Below are positions 25,874-32,800 of a stretch of 35,665 bases of DNA, one piece after another. The DNA is taken from assembly GCA_964621645.1 (NCBI GenBank), contig CAZUMH010000026.1, positions 1 through 35,665 on the forward strand, given 5' to 3'. The notes beneath the pieces are model-generated. The model ran no database searches, was not told where the DNA came from, and worked only from the letters and a program-made list of their open reading frames with translations. The position numbers and the translations under genes were made by a program. This DNA comes from CAZUMH01 sp964621645 (lineage in GTDB: Bacteria; Zhuqueibacterota; QNDG01; JAGLOF01). Each line of letters begins with the position of its first letter. Within the stretch, counting starts at the first letter, position 1.

Positions 25874-25905
25874 AAAAAAAGCCTTGAAATTAATTTCAGG
25901 GCTTT
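25874..25905 (-). terminator. Riboswitch-controlled intrinsic terminator abutting the ribD start
   Basis: In the minus-strand RNA, AAAGCC-C-UGAAA pairs with UUUCA-A-GGCUUU around a UUAA loop (11 pairs, one C-A mismatch), followed by the rest of a seven-U run that ends exactly at the ribD AUG. The AAGG that would serve as the ribD ribosome site lies in the 3' arm. It is the expression platform of the FMN riboswitch. Confidence 0.8.
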
Positions 25906-25929
25906 ACAGCTCATGGCTGCAGATAAATT

Positions 25930-26044
25930 AATCTTCTTTCATCCGGACTTTCACCGTCGGCTCCAGAATTACACTGGATCTGTCCCGTTTTCGGACTCGT
26001 GGGCTGTAACCACCGGTGAGGATTTTCACCTCGCCCTGAAGATT
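25930..26044 (-). promoter_or_regulatory. FMN riboswitch (RFN element)
   Basis: The minus-strand sequence carries the conserved RFN blocks in order: AGGGCGAGGTGAAAATCC, CACCGGTGGTTACAGCCCAC, GAGTCCGAAAACGGGAC, TCCAGTGTAATTCTGGA, and GCCGACGGTGAAAGTCCGG followed by ATGAAAGAAG. The P1 stem is formed by AATCTTC (26038-26044) with GAAGATT (25930-25936). The predicted transcription start (about 26045) falls right at the aptamer's first base. It should shut off the rib genes when FMN is plentiful, through the terminator at 25874-25905. Confidence 0.96.
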
Positions 26045-26045
26045 G

Positions 26046-26069
26046 AATAGTAATATACCAATTACTATT
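26046..26069. repeat. Inverted repeat overlapping the rib promoter
   Basis: AATAGTAAT, six bases, ATTACTATT: a perfect 9-bp inverted repeat that covers the -10 and part of the spacer of the rib promoter. The same half-site returns in a second inverted pair at 26103-26120. It could be an operator; the protein is unknown. Confidence 0.55.
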
Positions 26070-26080
26070 CTTTAAGTCAA
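26052..26080 (-). promoter_or_regulatory. Sigma-70-type promoter of the rib operon
   Basis: On the minus strand TTGACT (26075-26080), a 17-bp spacer and TATATT (26052-26057). The predicted start, about seven bases further, coincides with the first base of the FMN aptamer. This agreement between two independent signals makes the promoter call strong. Confidence 0.8.
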
Positions 26081-26102
26081 GCTGTAAATTCATTATCATA
26101 TA

Positions 26103-26120
26103 ATTACTATTTATAGTAAT
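26103..26120. repeat. Second inverted repeat with the same half-site
   Basis: ATTACTAT-TT-ATAGTAAT, a perfect 8-bp inverted repeat with a 2-base centre. It shares its half-site with the repeat at 26046-26069 but in the opposite inward/outward orientation. It lies between the divergent ribD and nrdJ promoters. Confidence 0.5.
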
Positions 26121-26133
26121 CACAAAAAAGAAA

Positions 26134-26149
26134 ATACAATATATGGTAT
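26134..26149 (+). promoter_or_regulatory. Candidate NrdR box upstream of nrdJ
   Basis: ATACAATATATGGTAT matches the NrdR box consensus acaCwAtATaTwGtgt at about 13 of 16 positions. It lies just upstream of the nrdJ -35. Known NrdR sites occur in pairs about 31 bp apart, and I do not see a convincing second copy, so confidence is limited. Confidence 0.35.
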
Positions 26150-26156
26150 TTTTAAC

Positions 26157-26185
26157 TTGACTTTCTTTAATTGAATTTCTAATTT
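26157..26185 (+). promoter_or_regulatory. Candidate promoter of the ribonucleotide reductase gene
   Basis: TTGACT (26157-26162), 17-bp spacer and TAATTT (26180-26185), leaving a leader of about 50 bases. The -35 is identical to that of the rib promoter. No cobalamin riboswitch is visible in the leader. Confidence 0.5.
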
Positions 26186-26240
26186 AAACAGCGCATTTCG
26201 TGAGTTCATTCACGCTTAACAAAAAAATACAGGTAACCTA

Positions 26241-28658
26241 ATGATTGATTTTGCTGATGATGACGCAAAAAGCAGTGAAGACCTGTTTGCCCAGGACGGA
26301 AACGGACATGATACAAAAATAGAATCAATCAGTCCTGAAGAAAAACAGAATTATGAATCAGAATCTTCAGCAGATGTCATCAAATTAGCCGATGAGGGAG
26401 AGTATGCCGCTCCTCTTTCATCGTTTCCCCATCCACGGCTGACCTCAAACGCCATAACGGTACTGGAACGGCGGTATCTGCGGCGAGAAAGTTCCGGCAG
26501 GGTCATCGAGCAGCCCAGAGACATGTTCCTCAGGGTTGCCCGTTTCATCGCCTCCGCGGATAAATTGTACAATAAAAAGGCCGACACAGAGAAAACGACA
26601 GCCGTATTTTTCAGTATGATGTCATCATTGGAGTTTCTTCCCAACAGCCCTACACTGATGAATGCAGGACGGGAATTGGGTCAGCTTTCCGCCTGTTTTG
26701 TCCTTCCGGTGGAAGACTCTATGACCTCCATTTTTGAAGCGGTGAAAAACACCGCTCTTATTCACAAATCGGGAGGAGGTACCGGCTTCTCTTTCTCGCG
26801 GGTGCGCCCTAAAAACGATATCGTCAGGAGTACCCAGGGTATCGCTTCCGGGCCCATAAGCTTTCTGCATGTTTTCGATGCGGCAACCGAAACGGTGAAA
26901 CAGGGAGGAACCCGACGAGGAGCCAACATGGCGATCCTGCGGGTTGACCATCCGGATATTATGGAATTCATCTACTGCAAGGAAGAGGATGACCGACTGA
27001 ATAACTTCAATATTTCTGTTGGGATAACTGAGAAATTTTGGTCCGCCCTGCAAGCGGAGAGTGAGTATGAGCTGATCAATCCACACTCGGGAGAACCGGT
27101 GGGATCCCTTCCAGCCGTGGATGTATTCAACGCCATCGTGGAACACGCCTGGAAAAATGGTGAACCGGGAATTATTTTCATGGACCGGCTCAATGAAGAC
27201 AATCCTACCCCCCATCTGGGAGAAATCGAATCCACCAATCCCTGCGGCGAACAGCCGCTCCTCCCTTTTGAATCGTGTAACCTTGGCTCCATCAATCTGT
27301 CCAAAATGGTGAAGGCTACCGACGAAGGCATTGAAGTGGATTATGACAAACTGCGCAGTACCATTCATAACTCGGTCCATTTTCTCGATAATGTCATCGA
27401 CGTGAACCGCTATCCGCTAAAAGAGATTGAGAATAAGACAAAGGCCACCCGCAAGATCGGACTGGGAGTAATGGGTTTTGCCGATATGCTTGCTAAACTG
27501 GGCATTCCCTATATGTCGGTACACTCGGTGGACCTGGCCGCAAAGCTGATGAAGTTCATCGACGACGAGGCTCGCGAGAAAAGTTACCAGCTCGCTCAGG
27601 AACGAGGGGCCTTCCCCGAGTTCGAAAAAAGTATTTACGGTACAAACGACGGGAAGCCCCTGCGCAACGCAACCAGAACAACTATAGCCCCAACCGGCAC
27701 TATCAGTATCATCTCGGGATGTTCCAGCGGGATCGAACCTCTTTTTGCCCTTGCCTTCACCAGGCAGGTTCTTGATAATGATAAACTCACAGAGATACAT
27801 CCATTTTTCTGTCAAAAATTGAAAGATGAAAATATCTATACCACGGAACTTATTGAGAAGGTAATTGAAAACGGAAGTATACAGGATATGGAAGAAATTC
27901 CGCAGCATATCCGTGATATATTCCAGACATCGCACGATATTACACCGGAATGGCACGTTCGCATGCAGGCTGCGTTTCAGCGGTATACCAACAATGCAGT
28001 ATCCAAAACGGTCAATTTTCCCAACGGCGCAAGTAAAGAGGATGTGGCCCAGGTTTACTGTCTGTCTCACGATCTCGGCTGTAAAGGCGTCACCATTTAC
28101 CGTGACGGCAGCAGAAGTGAACAGGTCTTGAGCAAAGGTCGAAAATCCGGTTCTGAAAAGAAGGAAGACGATATATTCGGGAAGGATCGGCCGTGTACTC
28201 TGAGGGGTTTCACCAGCAAACTTAACACAGGTCAAGGCAGTCTCTATGTAACGGTGAATACCTCAAACCAGGGAAAGCCTGTTGAGGTGTTCGCCAACAT
28301 CGGAAAAAGCGGAGGCGATACCGCCGCTCTGGCTGAGGCCATCGGCAGACTTATCAGTATAGCAATGCAAAAAAACGTTTCAGTGGAAGATGTAGCCAAA
28401 ACGCTTATCGGAATATCCGGTTCACGGCCTATCTGGAACAACGGACGCCTGGTCCGCTCGGTTCCGGATGGTATAGGACAAATACTTCTCAGCGAGTTCG
28501 GGACCTCCCCCGCTCCTCATCAGGAAGGGGATGAAACTCACTATGCGGCAGTCGAAGCGCTCCAGACCGGGCCGGAATGCCCGGAGTGCAATTCCATCAT
28601 GGAAACAGAAGGAGGCTGTTCAGTATGCCATAACTGCGGGTTCTCCCACTGCGGCTGA
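26241..28658 (+). CDS. nrdJ: Adenosylcobalamin-dependent (class II) ribonucleotide reductase
   Basis: An 805-residue enzyme that reduces ribonucleotides to deoxyribonucleotides using a B12-generated thiyl radical, independent of oxygen. Residues match the Thermotoga-type class II enzyme: Cys152 (QLSACFVLP) and Cys346 (ESCNLGS) as the redox pair, and Asn333, Cys335 and Glu337 in TNPCGEQPL as catalytic residues. GGGTGFSFSRVRP and KQGGTRRGANM are further family motifs. The C-terminus ends in a cysteine-rich zinc-ribbon-like segment (CPECNS, then CSVCHNCGFSHC) that in this family carries reducing equivalents. The N-terminal 65 residues are acidic and unique-looking. The start ATG has AGG eight bases upstream. 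It implies the cell makes or imports B12. No other ribonucleotide reductase is in the window. Confidence 0.97.
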   Translation: MIDFADDDAKSSEDLFAQDGNGHDTKIESISPEEKQNYESESSADVIKLADEGEYAAPLSSFPHPRLTSNAITVLERRYLRRESSGRVIEQPRDMFLRVARFIASADKLYNKKADTEKTTAVFFSMMSSLEFLPNSPTLMNAGRELGQLSACFVLPVEDSMTSIFEAVKNTALIHKSGGGTGFSFSRVRPKNDIVRSTQGIASGPISFLHVFDAATETVKQGGTRRGANMAILRVDHPDIMEFIYCKEEDDRLNNFNISVGITEKFWSALQAESEYELINPHSGEPVGSLPAVDVFNAIVEHAWKNGEPGIIFMDRLNEDNPTPHLGEIESTNPCGEQPLLPFESCNLGSINLSKMVKATDEGIEVDYDKLRSTIHNSVHFLDNVIDVNRYPLKEIENKTKATRKIGLGVMGFADMLAKLGIPYMSVHSVDLAAKLMKFIDDEAREKSYQLAQERGAFPEFEKSIYGTNDGKPLRNATRTTIAPTGTISIISGCSSGIEPLFALAFTRQVLDNDKLTEIHPFFCQKLKDENIYTTELIEKVIENGSIQDMEEIPQHIRDIFQTSHDITPEWHVRMQAAFQRYTNNAVSKTVNFPNGASKEDVAQVYCLSHDLGCKGVTIYRDGSRSEQVLSKGRKSGSEKKEDDIFGKDRPCTLRGFTSKLNTGQGSLYVTVNTSNQGKPVEVFANIGKSGGDTAALAEAIGRLISIAMQKNVSVEDVAKTLIGISGSRPIWNNGRLVRSVPDGIGQILLSEFGTSPAPHQEGDETHYAAVEALQTGPECPECNSIMETEGGCSVCHNCGFSHCG

Positions 28659-28711
28659 GCGTTTCCTGTTGTTATCATCTCGATTCCGCTTCCATATACT
28701 CCCGATTAATT

Positions 28712-28742
28712 CAGTAAAACCCCTCATGGAGGGGTTTTACTG
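28712..28742 (+). terminator. Intrinsic terminator after nrdJ
   Basis: A perfect 13-bp inverted repeat, CAGTAAAACCCCT / AGGGGTTTTACTG with loop CATGG, 54 bases after the nrdJ stop. The A and T tracts built into the stem make it able to work on both strands. Confidence 0.88.
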
Positions 28743-28886
28743 TTTGAATTGTTTATAATAGCCAAAATATTTTCACGGTTGCACTGTTTTATATTCAGAT
28801 AGCTGCCGGTAATCAAAATTCAGGATAATAGCAGTATAACAATGAAAACCGAAATCAATGACGGGAAGATAAAAAGGACGGCCGCT

Positions 28887-30023
28887 ATGAAAAGATCATT
28901 TTTTTTGTCCGCGTTTTTTTTCACAGTCAGCGGCATTTTGTCTGCTATGCCTAGTATCAATAAGGAAGGCGTAGTACCGTTCACAAGAATCGGTCATGAT
29001 ATATTGGTAAAGGCAAGAATCGACAGTTCGGAAAAAGAGTATAATTTTATCATTGATACCGGAGGACTTACTTTTCTTGATAAAGCGGTGGCCCAGGAAC
29101 TGGGTCTTAAGCAGCGCGGTCCCATGGCAAAAATAACCACCCTTGACCTTTCCGGATATCACATAGAGAAAATTTTTTGTTTTACCACATTTGATTTTAG
29201 TATTTTACGACGGCTTGTCACTCCCATCCACGGCATTATCGGGTCCAATCTTCTGGAACGATTCACCGTGACGTTCGATTTTCAGGAAAGCAACGTTATT
29301 TTTTCATCAGATACCTCTTCTCTTATTCCACCAGCTGATGGACTCCTTTTTCATTTTCATAATCATCCTGTCAACAATGCACCTCTAATCAAATTTAAAA
29401 TCAATCAGGAAATAGTTGAGGGCATGATAGACACTGGACAGCCTTTCCCGGTAGTATTGCCTCTTGAAGATTTTAAGAAATACGGGAAATCGATGGATAC
29501 GCTTCCGATCAGATCGAAAGGACTCATGGTCAAATGGCCCTATACTGATCCACAGTATAATTATATGGCACGTTTAAAATCATGTGAATTTGAAGAATTG
29601 AGAATATCGCATGTTATCTGCATTTTTGCGGTGCTGCCTCCCATGCTGAATATGCCATTGATAGGTACGGATTTATTGTCAAAATTTCGAATGATTATCA
29701 ACTACCACAAGGATGAATTGCTTTTAATACCAAATACGGCAGTGAAGTTCGATGGTAGTATGCTTTCCTTCGGCCTGAATCTTGGAGTTTCAGAAGAAAA
29801 TGAAGTTTTTGTAGAGGGTATCTGGGAGAATTCTCCTGCTGACAGAATGAAGATACACGTCGGTGATCGTATTATTGCCTTTAATTCCAGGAAAATGTCC
29901 CCTGAAAATCTGTCTGAATTAATGGATATGATGGAAGATAATTCGGTAAAAACGATATTATTGGATATTAAAGACCAGTCCGGGACACGACAGATACCAT
30001 TAGAAAAGGCTATACTTCTTTAG
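28887..30023 (+). CDS. Exported double retropepsin-like aspartyl protease with PDZ domain
   Basis: About 378 residues. A signal peptide (KRSFFLSAFFFTVSGILSA) precedes two retropepsin-like folds, each with its own DTG motif: FIIDTGG (Asp57) and GMIDTGQP (Asp182). Each is followed by the second hydrophobic-Gly motif, GIIGSNLLERF and PLIGTDLLSKF. A PDZ-like domain (about 290-375) contains VEGIWENSPADRMKIHVGDRIIAFN. Two DTG halves in one chain suggest an internal pseudo-dimer, as in pepsins, probably acting in the periplasm with the PDZ domain for substrate or position. I prefer the ATG at 28887, with AAGGA nine bases upstream and the signal peptide starting there; the in-frame ATG at 28842 has no ribosome site. 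Whether it is an active protease or a binding protein is not known. Confidence 0.8.
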   Translation: MKRSFFLSAFFFTVSGILSAMPSINKEGVVPFTRIGHDILVKARIDSSEKEYNFIIDTGGLTFLDKAVAQELGLKQRGPMAKITTLDLSGYHIEKIFCFTTFDFSILRRLVTPIHGIIGSNLLERFTVTFDFQESNVIFSSDTSSLIPPADGLLFHFHNHPVNNAPLIKFKINQEIVEGMIDTGQPFPVVLPLEDFKKYGKSMDTLPIRSKGLMVKWPYTDPQYNYMARLKSCEFEELRISHVICIFAVLPPMLNMPLIGTDLLSKFRMIINYHKDELLLIPNTAVKFDGSMLSFGLNLGVSEENEVFVEGIWENSPADRMKIHVGDRIIAFNSRKMSPENLSELMDMMEDNSVKTILLDIKDQSGTRQIPLEKAILL

Positions 30024-30115
30024 ATCCTTTATACGGTAGTACATGAAGATCATTCGTTGCTAAAAAAGAGCACACTTCTAATTTTTCAACCGGAACGGAT
30101 ATATTACACAAAACC

Positions 30116-30144
30116 TTGACCTGAATAACTTAAATAGTTATATT
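30116..30144 (+). promoter_or_regulatory. Sigma-70-type promoter of the DUF116 gene
   Basis: TTGACC (30116-30121), 17-bp spacer and TATATT (30139-30144). It lies in a 241-bp gap (30024-30264) that otherwise shows no RNA motif, and it leaves an untranslated leader of about 115 bases. Confidence 0.65.
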
Positions 30145-30264
30145 TAAACAAGAGCTCTCATCTAAAAATAAGGCGGCAGTGGCACTCCTCAGAAAACATT
30201 GTGTCCGTTTTTCCGTACACCGAATCACTGCAGTCGTCTTATCCAGGATAAACAGAGAAAAACC

Positions 30265-31080
30265 ATGGCGATACGGCTAAAGAGTACCGACAGAAAACTC
30301 GGAGATGAATGGACCGATTGGGGAGGTAAACTCTCAGGAGCCGAAGCGGATTCCAACACTGGTAAACGTCTTTCAATCGGAGTAGTTCTCCTGGTATTAT
30401 TTCTGGCCGGTGGTGCAGGACTTTTTATCTGGTACATGATCGCGCCGCGACTGCATGAGTTTCATCCGTATCTCCCGGCGATAACGGCACTTATTTTTTT
30501 GTCAATCTGGCTGGTACAGGCGTTATGGTTCGGACTCATGGTCCTTTCCATAATCACTGGGAAGGATTTTCATCTTTTCCTGGGAAAACGAAAATTCTCC
30601 ATTACCTTTCTTATCCCCATTGCCCTCTCCGCCGGGAGAAAATTGGGAATTTCCAGGGATCGTATGGCTAATTCTCTGGTAAAGGTAAGCAACCTGCTGG
30701 CAAAAAACAGGATCTCGGAAATCCGCCCGTCCAGAATACTGATCCTTCTCCCGCGCTGTCTCCGTAAACCCATTATCGAAGAAATAATGAAACTCGCCCG
30801 GAAACACGGCATTCAGGTTCATGTCGTTGCCGGAGGTTCCAAAGCCCGTGAGCTTGTCTACCGCCTCAAACCTGATGCCATTCTTGGAGTTGCCTGCGAA
30901 CGTGATCTCCTCAGTGGATTAAGTGAAATAGTTGATAAAATCCCTGTCATCGCCATTCCCAATGTCCGTCCTGAAGGACCTTGTAAAAACACAGAGATCA
31001 ATTTCAGTGATTTCGAACGGGAATTGCATCTACTCCTGAACAAGGGATCGCTTTCTCATTCTCTTAATCCTTCCAGTTAA
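30265..31080 (+). CDS. DUF116-family membrane protein lacking the cysteine cluster
   Basis: About 271 residues. Two hydrophobic segments (about 32-57 and 70-100) anchor a cytoplasmic domain typical of DUF116: LILLPRCLRKP, VVAGGSKARELV, AILGVACERDLLSGL and VIAIPNVRPEGPCKNTEI. In the members I know, the first motif runs into a set of cysteines that probably bind an iron-sulfur cluster. Here that stretch is IIEEIMKLARKHGIQ without cysteines, so the metal site seems lost. The family's function is unknown. The start at 30265 begins the conserved part; the upstream extension to 30199 has no good ribosome site. The gene has its own promoter and terminator, so it is a single-gene unit. Confidence 0.8.
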   Translation: MAIRLKSTDRKLGDEWTDWGGKLSGAEADSNTGKRLSIGVVLLVLFLAGGAGLFIWYMIAPRLHEFHPYLPAITALIFLSIWLVQALWFGLMVLSIITGKDFHLFLGKRKFSITFLIPIALSAGRKLGISRDRMANSLVKVSNLLAKNRISEIRPSRILILLPRCLRKPIIEEIMKLARKHGIQVHVVAGGSKARELVYRLKPDAILGVACERDLLSGLSEIVDKIPVIAIPNVRPEGPCKNTEINFSDFERELHLLLNKGSLSHSLNPSS

Positions 31081-31100
31081 TAATTTGTCTATATGAAAAC

Positions 31101-31137
31101 AAATGGGGCTCTCCGGAGGAAGGGGGAGCCCCATTTT
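31101..31137. terminator. Bidirectional terminator between DUF116 gene and lpd
   Basis: AAATGGGGCTCTCC pairs with GGGAGCCCCATTT (one bulge) around a purine-rich loop. T-rich sequence follows on both strands. It lies between convergent genes ending at 31080 and 31171. Confidence 0.85.
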
Positions 31138-31170
31138 CTTATTTAACTGGATATTAGCCGCTGAGTCGAT

Positions 31171-32592
31171 TCATCCTCGGCGCGGCTGGTACATATGGGT
31201 GCTCACGCCGTGTACCGCTTCGGCTGCTTCCATCACTGTTTCTGAAAGTGTGGGATGGGGATGTATCACATTCGCAAGTTCTTCGGCAGTGATACCCTTT
31301 TCCACGGCCAACGCTCCTTCAGCGATAAGCTCTCCCGCTCCGAAGCCTACTATTCCCACTCCCAGAATTTTATCACTGGTTTCATCCACGATGAGCTTGG
31401 TGAACCCGTCGGTCCGTCCCAGGCTGAGTGCCCGTCCGGATGCACCCCACATGAACCGTGCCGTCCGGACCTTGATCCCCTTTTCCTTCGCTTCGGTCTC
31501 CGTTAATCCGCACCAGGTAACTTCGGGGTCCGTAAAGAGAACGGCAGGGATTGCCGCTGGCGCAAAAGCCGTCTTCCGGCCAAGGATGTTGCGCACGGCG
31601 ACTTTGGCTTCCGCAGTCGCCTTATGGGCCAGCATGGCTCCGCCTACGACATCGCCGATAGCGAAAATATGTTCGTTATCAGTATGGAGAAACTCATTCA
31701 CCGTGATAAACCCTTTTTCATCGGTTCTGACACCCGCAGCCTTGAGACCAAGATCCTCGGAATTGGGTCGGCGTCCTACAGTGACCAACACTTTGGCGAA
31801 TACTGATTCCCTGATCTCACCTTTTTGGTCTTCCAGCTTCACCGTAATTCCATCACCCTTTTCTTCAGCCCCGGTTACTCTGGTTCCGGTCAGAATCGCT
31901 TCGAATTTTCCAGCGGCCGAACGTGAAAAAATCCGAACCAGGTCAGGGTCCGCTCCAGGCAGCACAGAGGGCATCATCTCAACAACGGTTACTCGGGAAC
32001 CAAGTGAAGCATATATCATTCCCATTTCCAAGCCGATATATCCTCCGCCAACTACCAGAAGCGTTGTCGGTATATCACGCATCTGTAACGCCTCATTGGA
32101 ATCCATTACCAGGCGGCTGGATATATCGAGGCTTGGAATCGCCGCCGGCCTGCTGCCGCTTGCAATGATGGAATGGGTAAAGTCAAGTTCAAGTGATTCT
32201 CCATCCGTGCGGAGTACTTCTATTTTACCGGGATTAATAAATCGCGCTTTACCCCTTATATAATTAATTTTTCTTTGTTTTGCCAGAGTTCCCAGTCCAC
32301 CTGTCAATCGGGCGACAACTTGTTCCTTGTTCTGGCGAAGGGCATCAAGATCGATCTTCGGCCTTGGAAAGGTAATGCCGGCCTGTTCAAGATTTCGGGC
32401 TTCTTCCATCACCGTGGTGCAATGTAATAATGTTTTTGTAGGAATACATCCGCGATAGAGACAGACTCCTCCCGGATTGATTTCCGGATCAATTAGTGTG
32501 ACATCCAGCCCCAGATCTGCAGCCAGAAAGGCGGCTGGATACCCTCCGGGACCGGCTCCTATGACAATAAGTTCGGATTTCTTTTCAGCCAT
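31171..32592 (-). CDS. lpdA: Dihydrolipoyl dehydrogenase
   Basis: A 473-residue FAD enzyme that reoxidises dihydrolipoyl groups of 2-oxoacid dehydrogenases or the glycine cleavage H-protein with NAD+. The FAD-binding motif is VIGAGPGGYPAA near the N-terminus, the redox disulfide is in GGVCLYRGCIPTKTLL, the NAD-binding motif is LLVVGGGYIGLEMG, and the C-terminal active-site region is HPHPTLSETV. The start at 32592 has a perfect AAGGAG six bases upstream; the longer frame to 32721 is not needed. It stands alone here. With gcvPB elsewhere in the window, a role as glycine cleavage L-protein is possible but not shown. Confidence 0.96.
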   Translation of the reverse strand: MAEKKSELIVIGAGPGGYPAAFLAADLGLDVTLIDPEINPGGVCLYRGCIPTKTLLHCTTVMEEARNLEQAGITFPRPKIDLDALRQNKEQVVARLTGGLGTLAKQRKINYIRGKARFINPGKIEVLRTDGESLELDFTHSIIASGSRPAAIPSLDISSRLVMDSNEALQMRDIPTTLLVVGGGYIGLEMGMIYASLGSRVTVVEMMPSVLPGADPDLVRIFSRSAAGKFEAILTGTRVTGAEEKGDGITVKLEDQKGEIRESVFAKVLVTVGRRPNSEDLGLKAAGVRTDEKGFITVNEFLHTDNEHIFAIGDVVGGAMLAHKATAEAKVAVRNILGRKTAFAPAAIPAVLFTDPEVTWCGLTETEAKEKGIKVRTARFMWGASGRALSLGRTDGFTKLIVDETSDKILGVGIVGFGAGELIAEGALAVEKGITAEELANVIHPHPTLSETVMEAAEAVHGVSTHMYQPRRG

Positions 32593-32632
32593 ACATCGCT
32601 CCTTGTACCGGTAAACACGGTTGATGGCAGAC

Positions 32633-32661
32633 AATGTGCAAAATTTAAGGAACATTGTCAA
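32633..32661 (-). promoter_or_regulatory. Candidate promoter of lpdA
   Basis: On the minus strand a consensus TTGACA (32656-32661), 17-bp spacer and CACATT (32633-32638), about 35 bases before the start codon. The -10 is weak, but the -35 and spacing are exact. Confidence 0.45.
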
Positions 32662-32714
32662 GTGGGGTGTCGTTCCAAATGAAAACGCTTGAAGAGTCCG
32701 GTCCTTCTTCAGAC

Positions 32715-32743
32715 TTGACAAATACCATAAAATGTTGTAAACT
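32715..32743 (+). promoter_or_regulatory. Sigma-70-type promoter of the envelope gene group
   Basis: Consensus TTGACA (32715-32720), 17-bp spacer and TAAACT (32738-32743), about 50 bases before the lipoprotein start. It is divergent from the lpdA promoter. Confidence 0.6.
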
Positions 32744-32800
32744 ATTTAGCTAATCGGGCAGCAGTCTTATTGGGATGTATCACGTTAATAAGGGATCATA

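Noticed and set aside
26121..26240. Cobalamin riboswitch ahead of the B12-dependent reductase
   Set aside because: No B12-box (GCCACTG-like) sequence in the leader, and the space is too short for the aptamer.
26625..28235. Two long minus-strand open frames (251 and 272 codons) opposite nrdJ
   Set aside because: No recognisable domains and no ribosome sites; nrdJ motifs on the plus strand explain the region.
31103..32263. Long plus-strand open frame (386 codons) opposite lpdA
   Set aside because: Ser/Pro/Ala-rich translation without family motifs, antisense to a clear dihydrolipoyl dehydrogenase; a codon-bias shadow.
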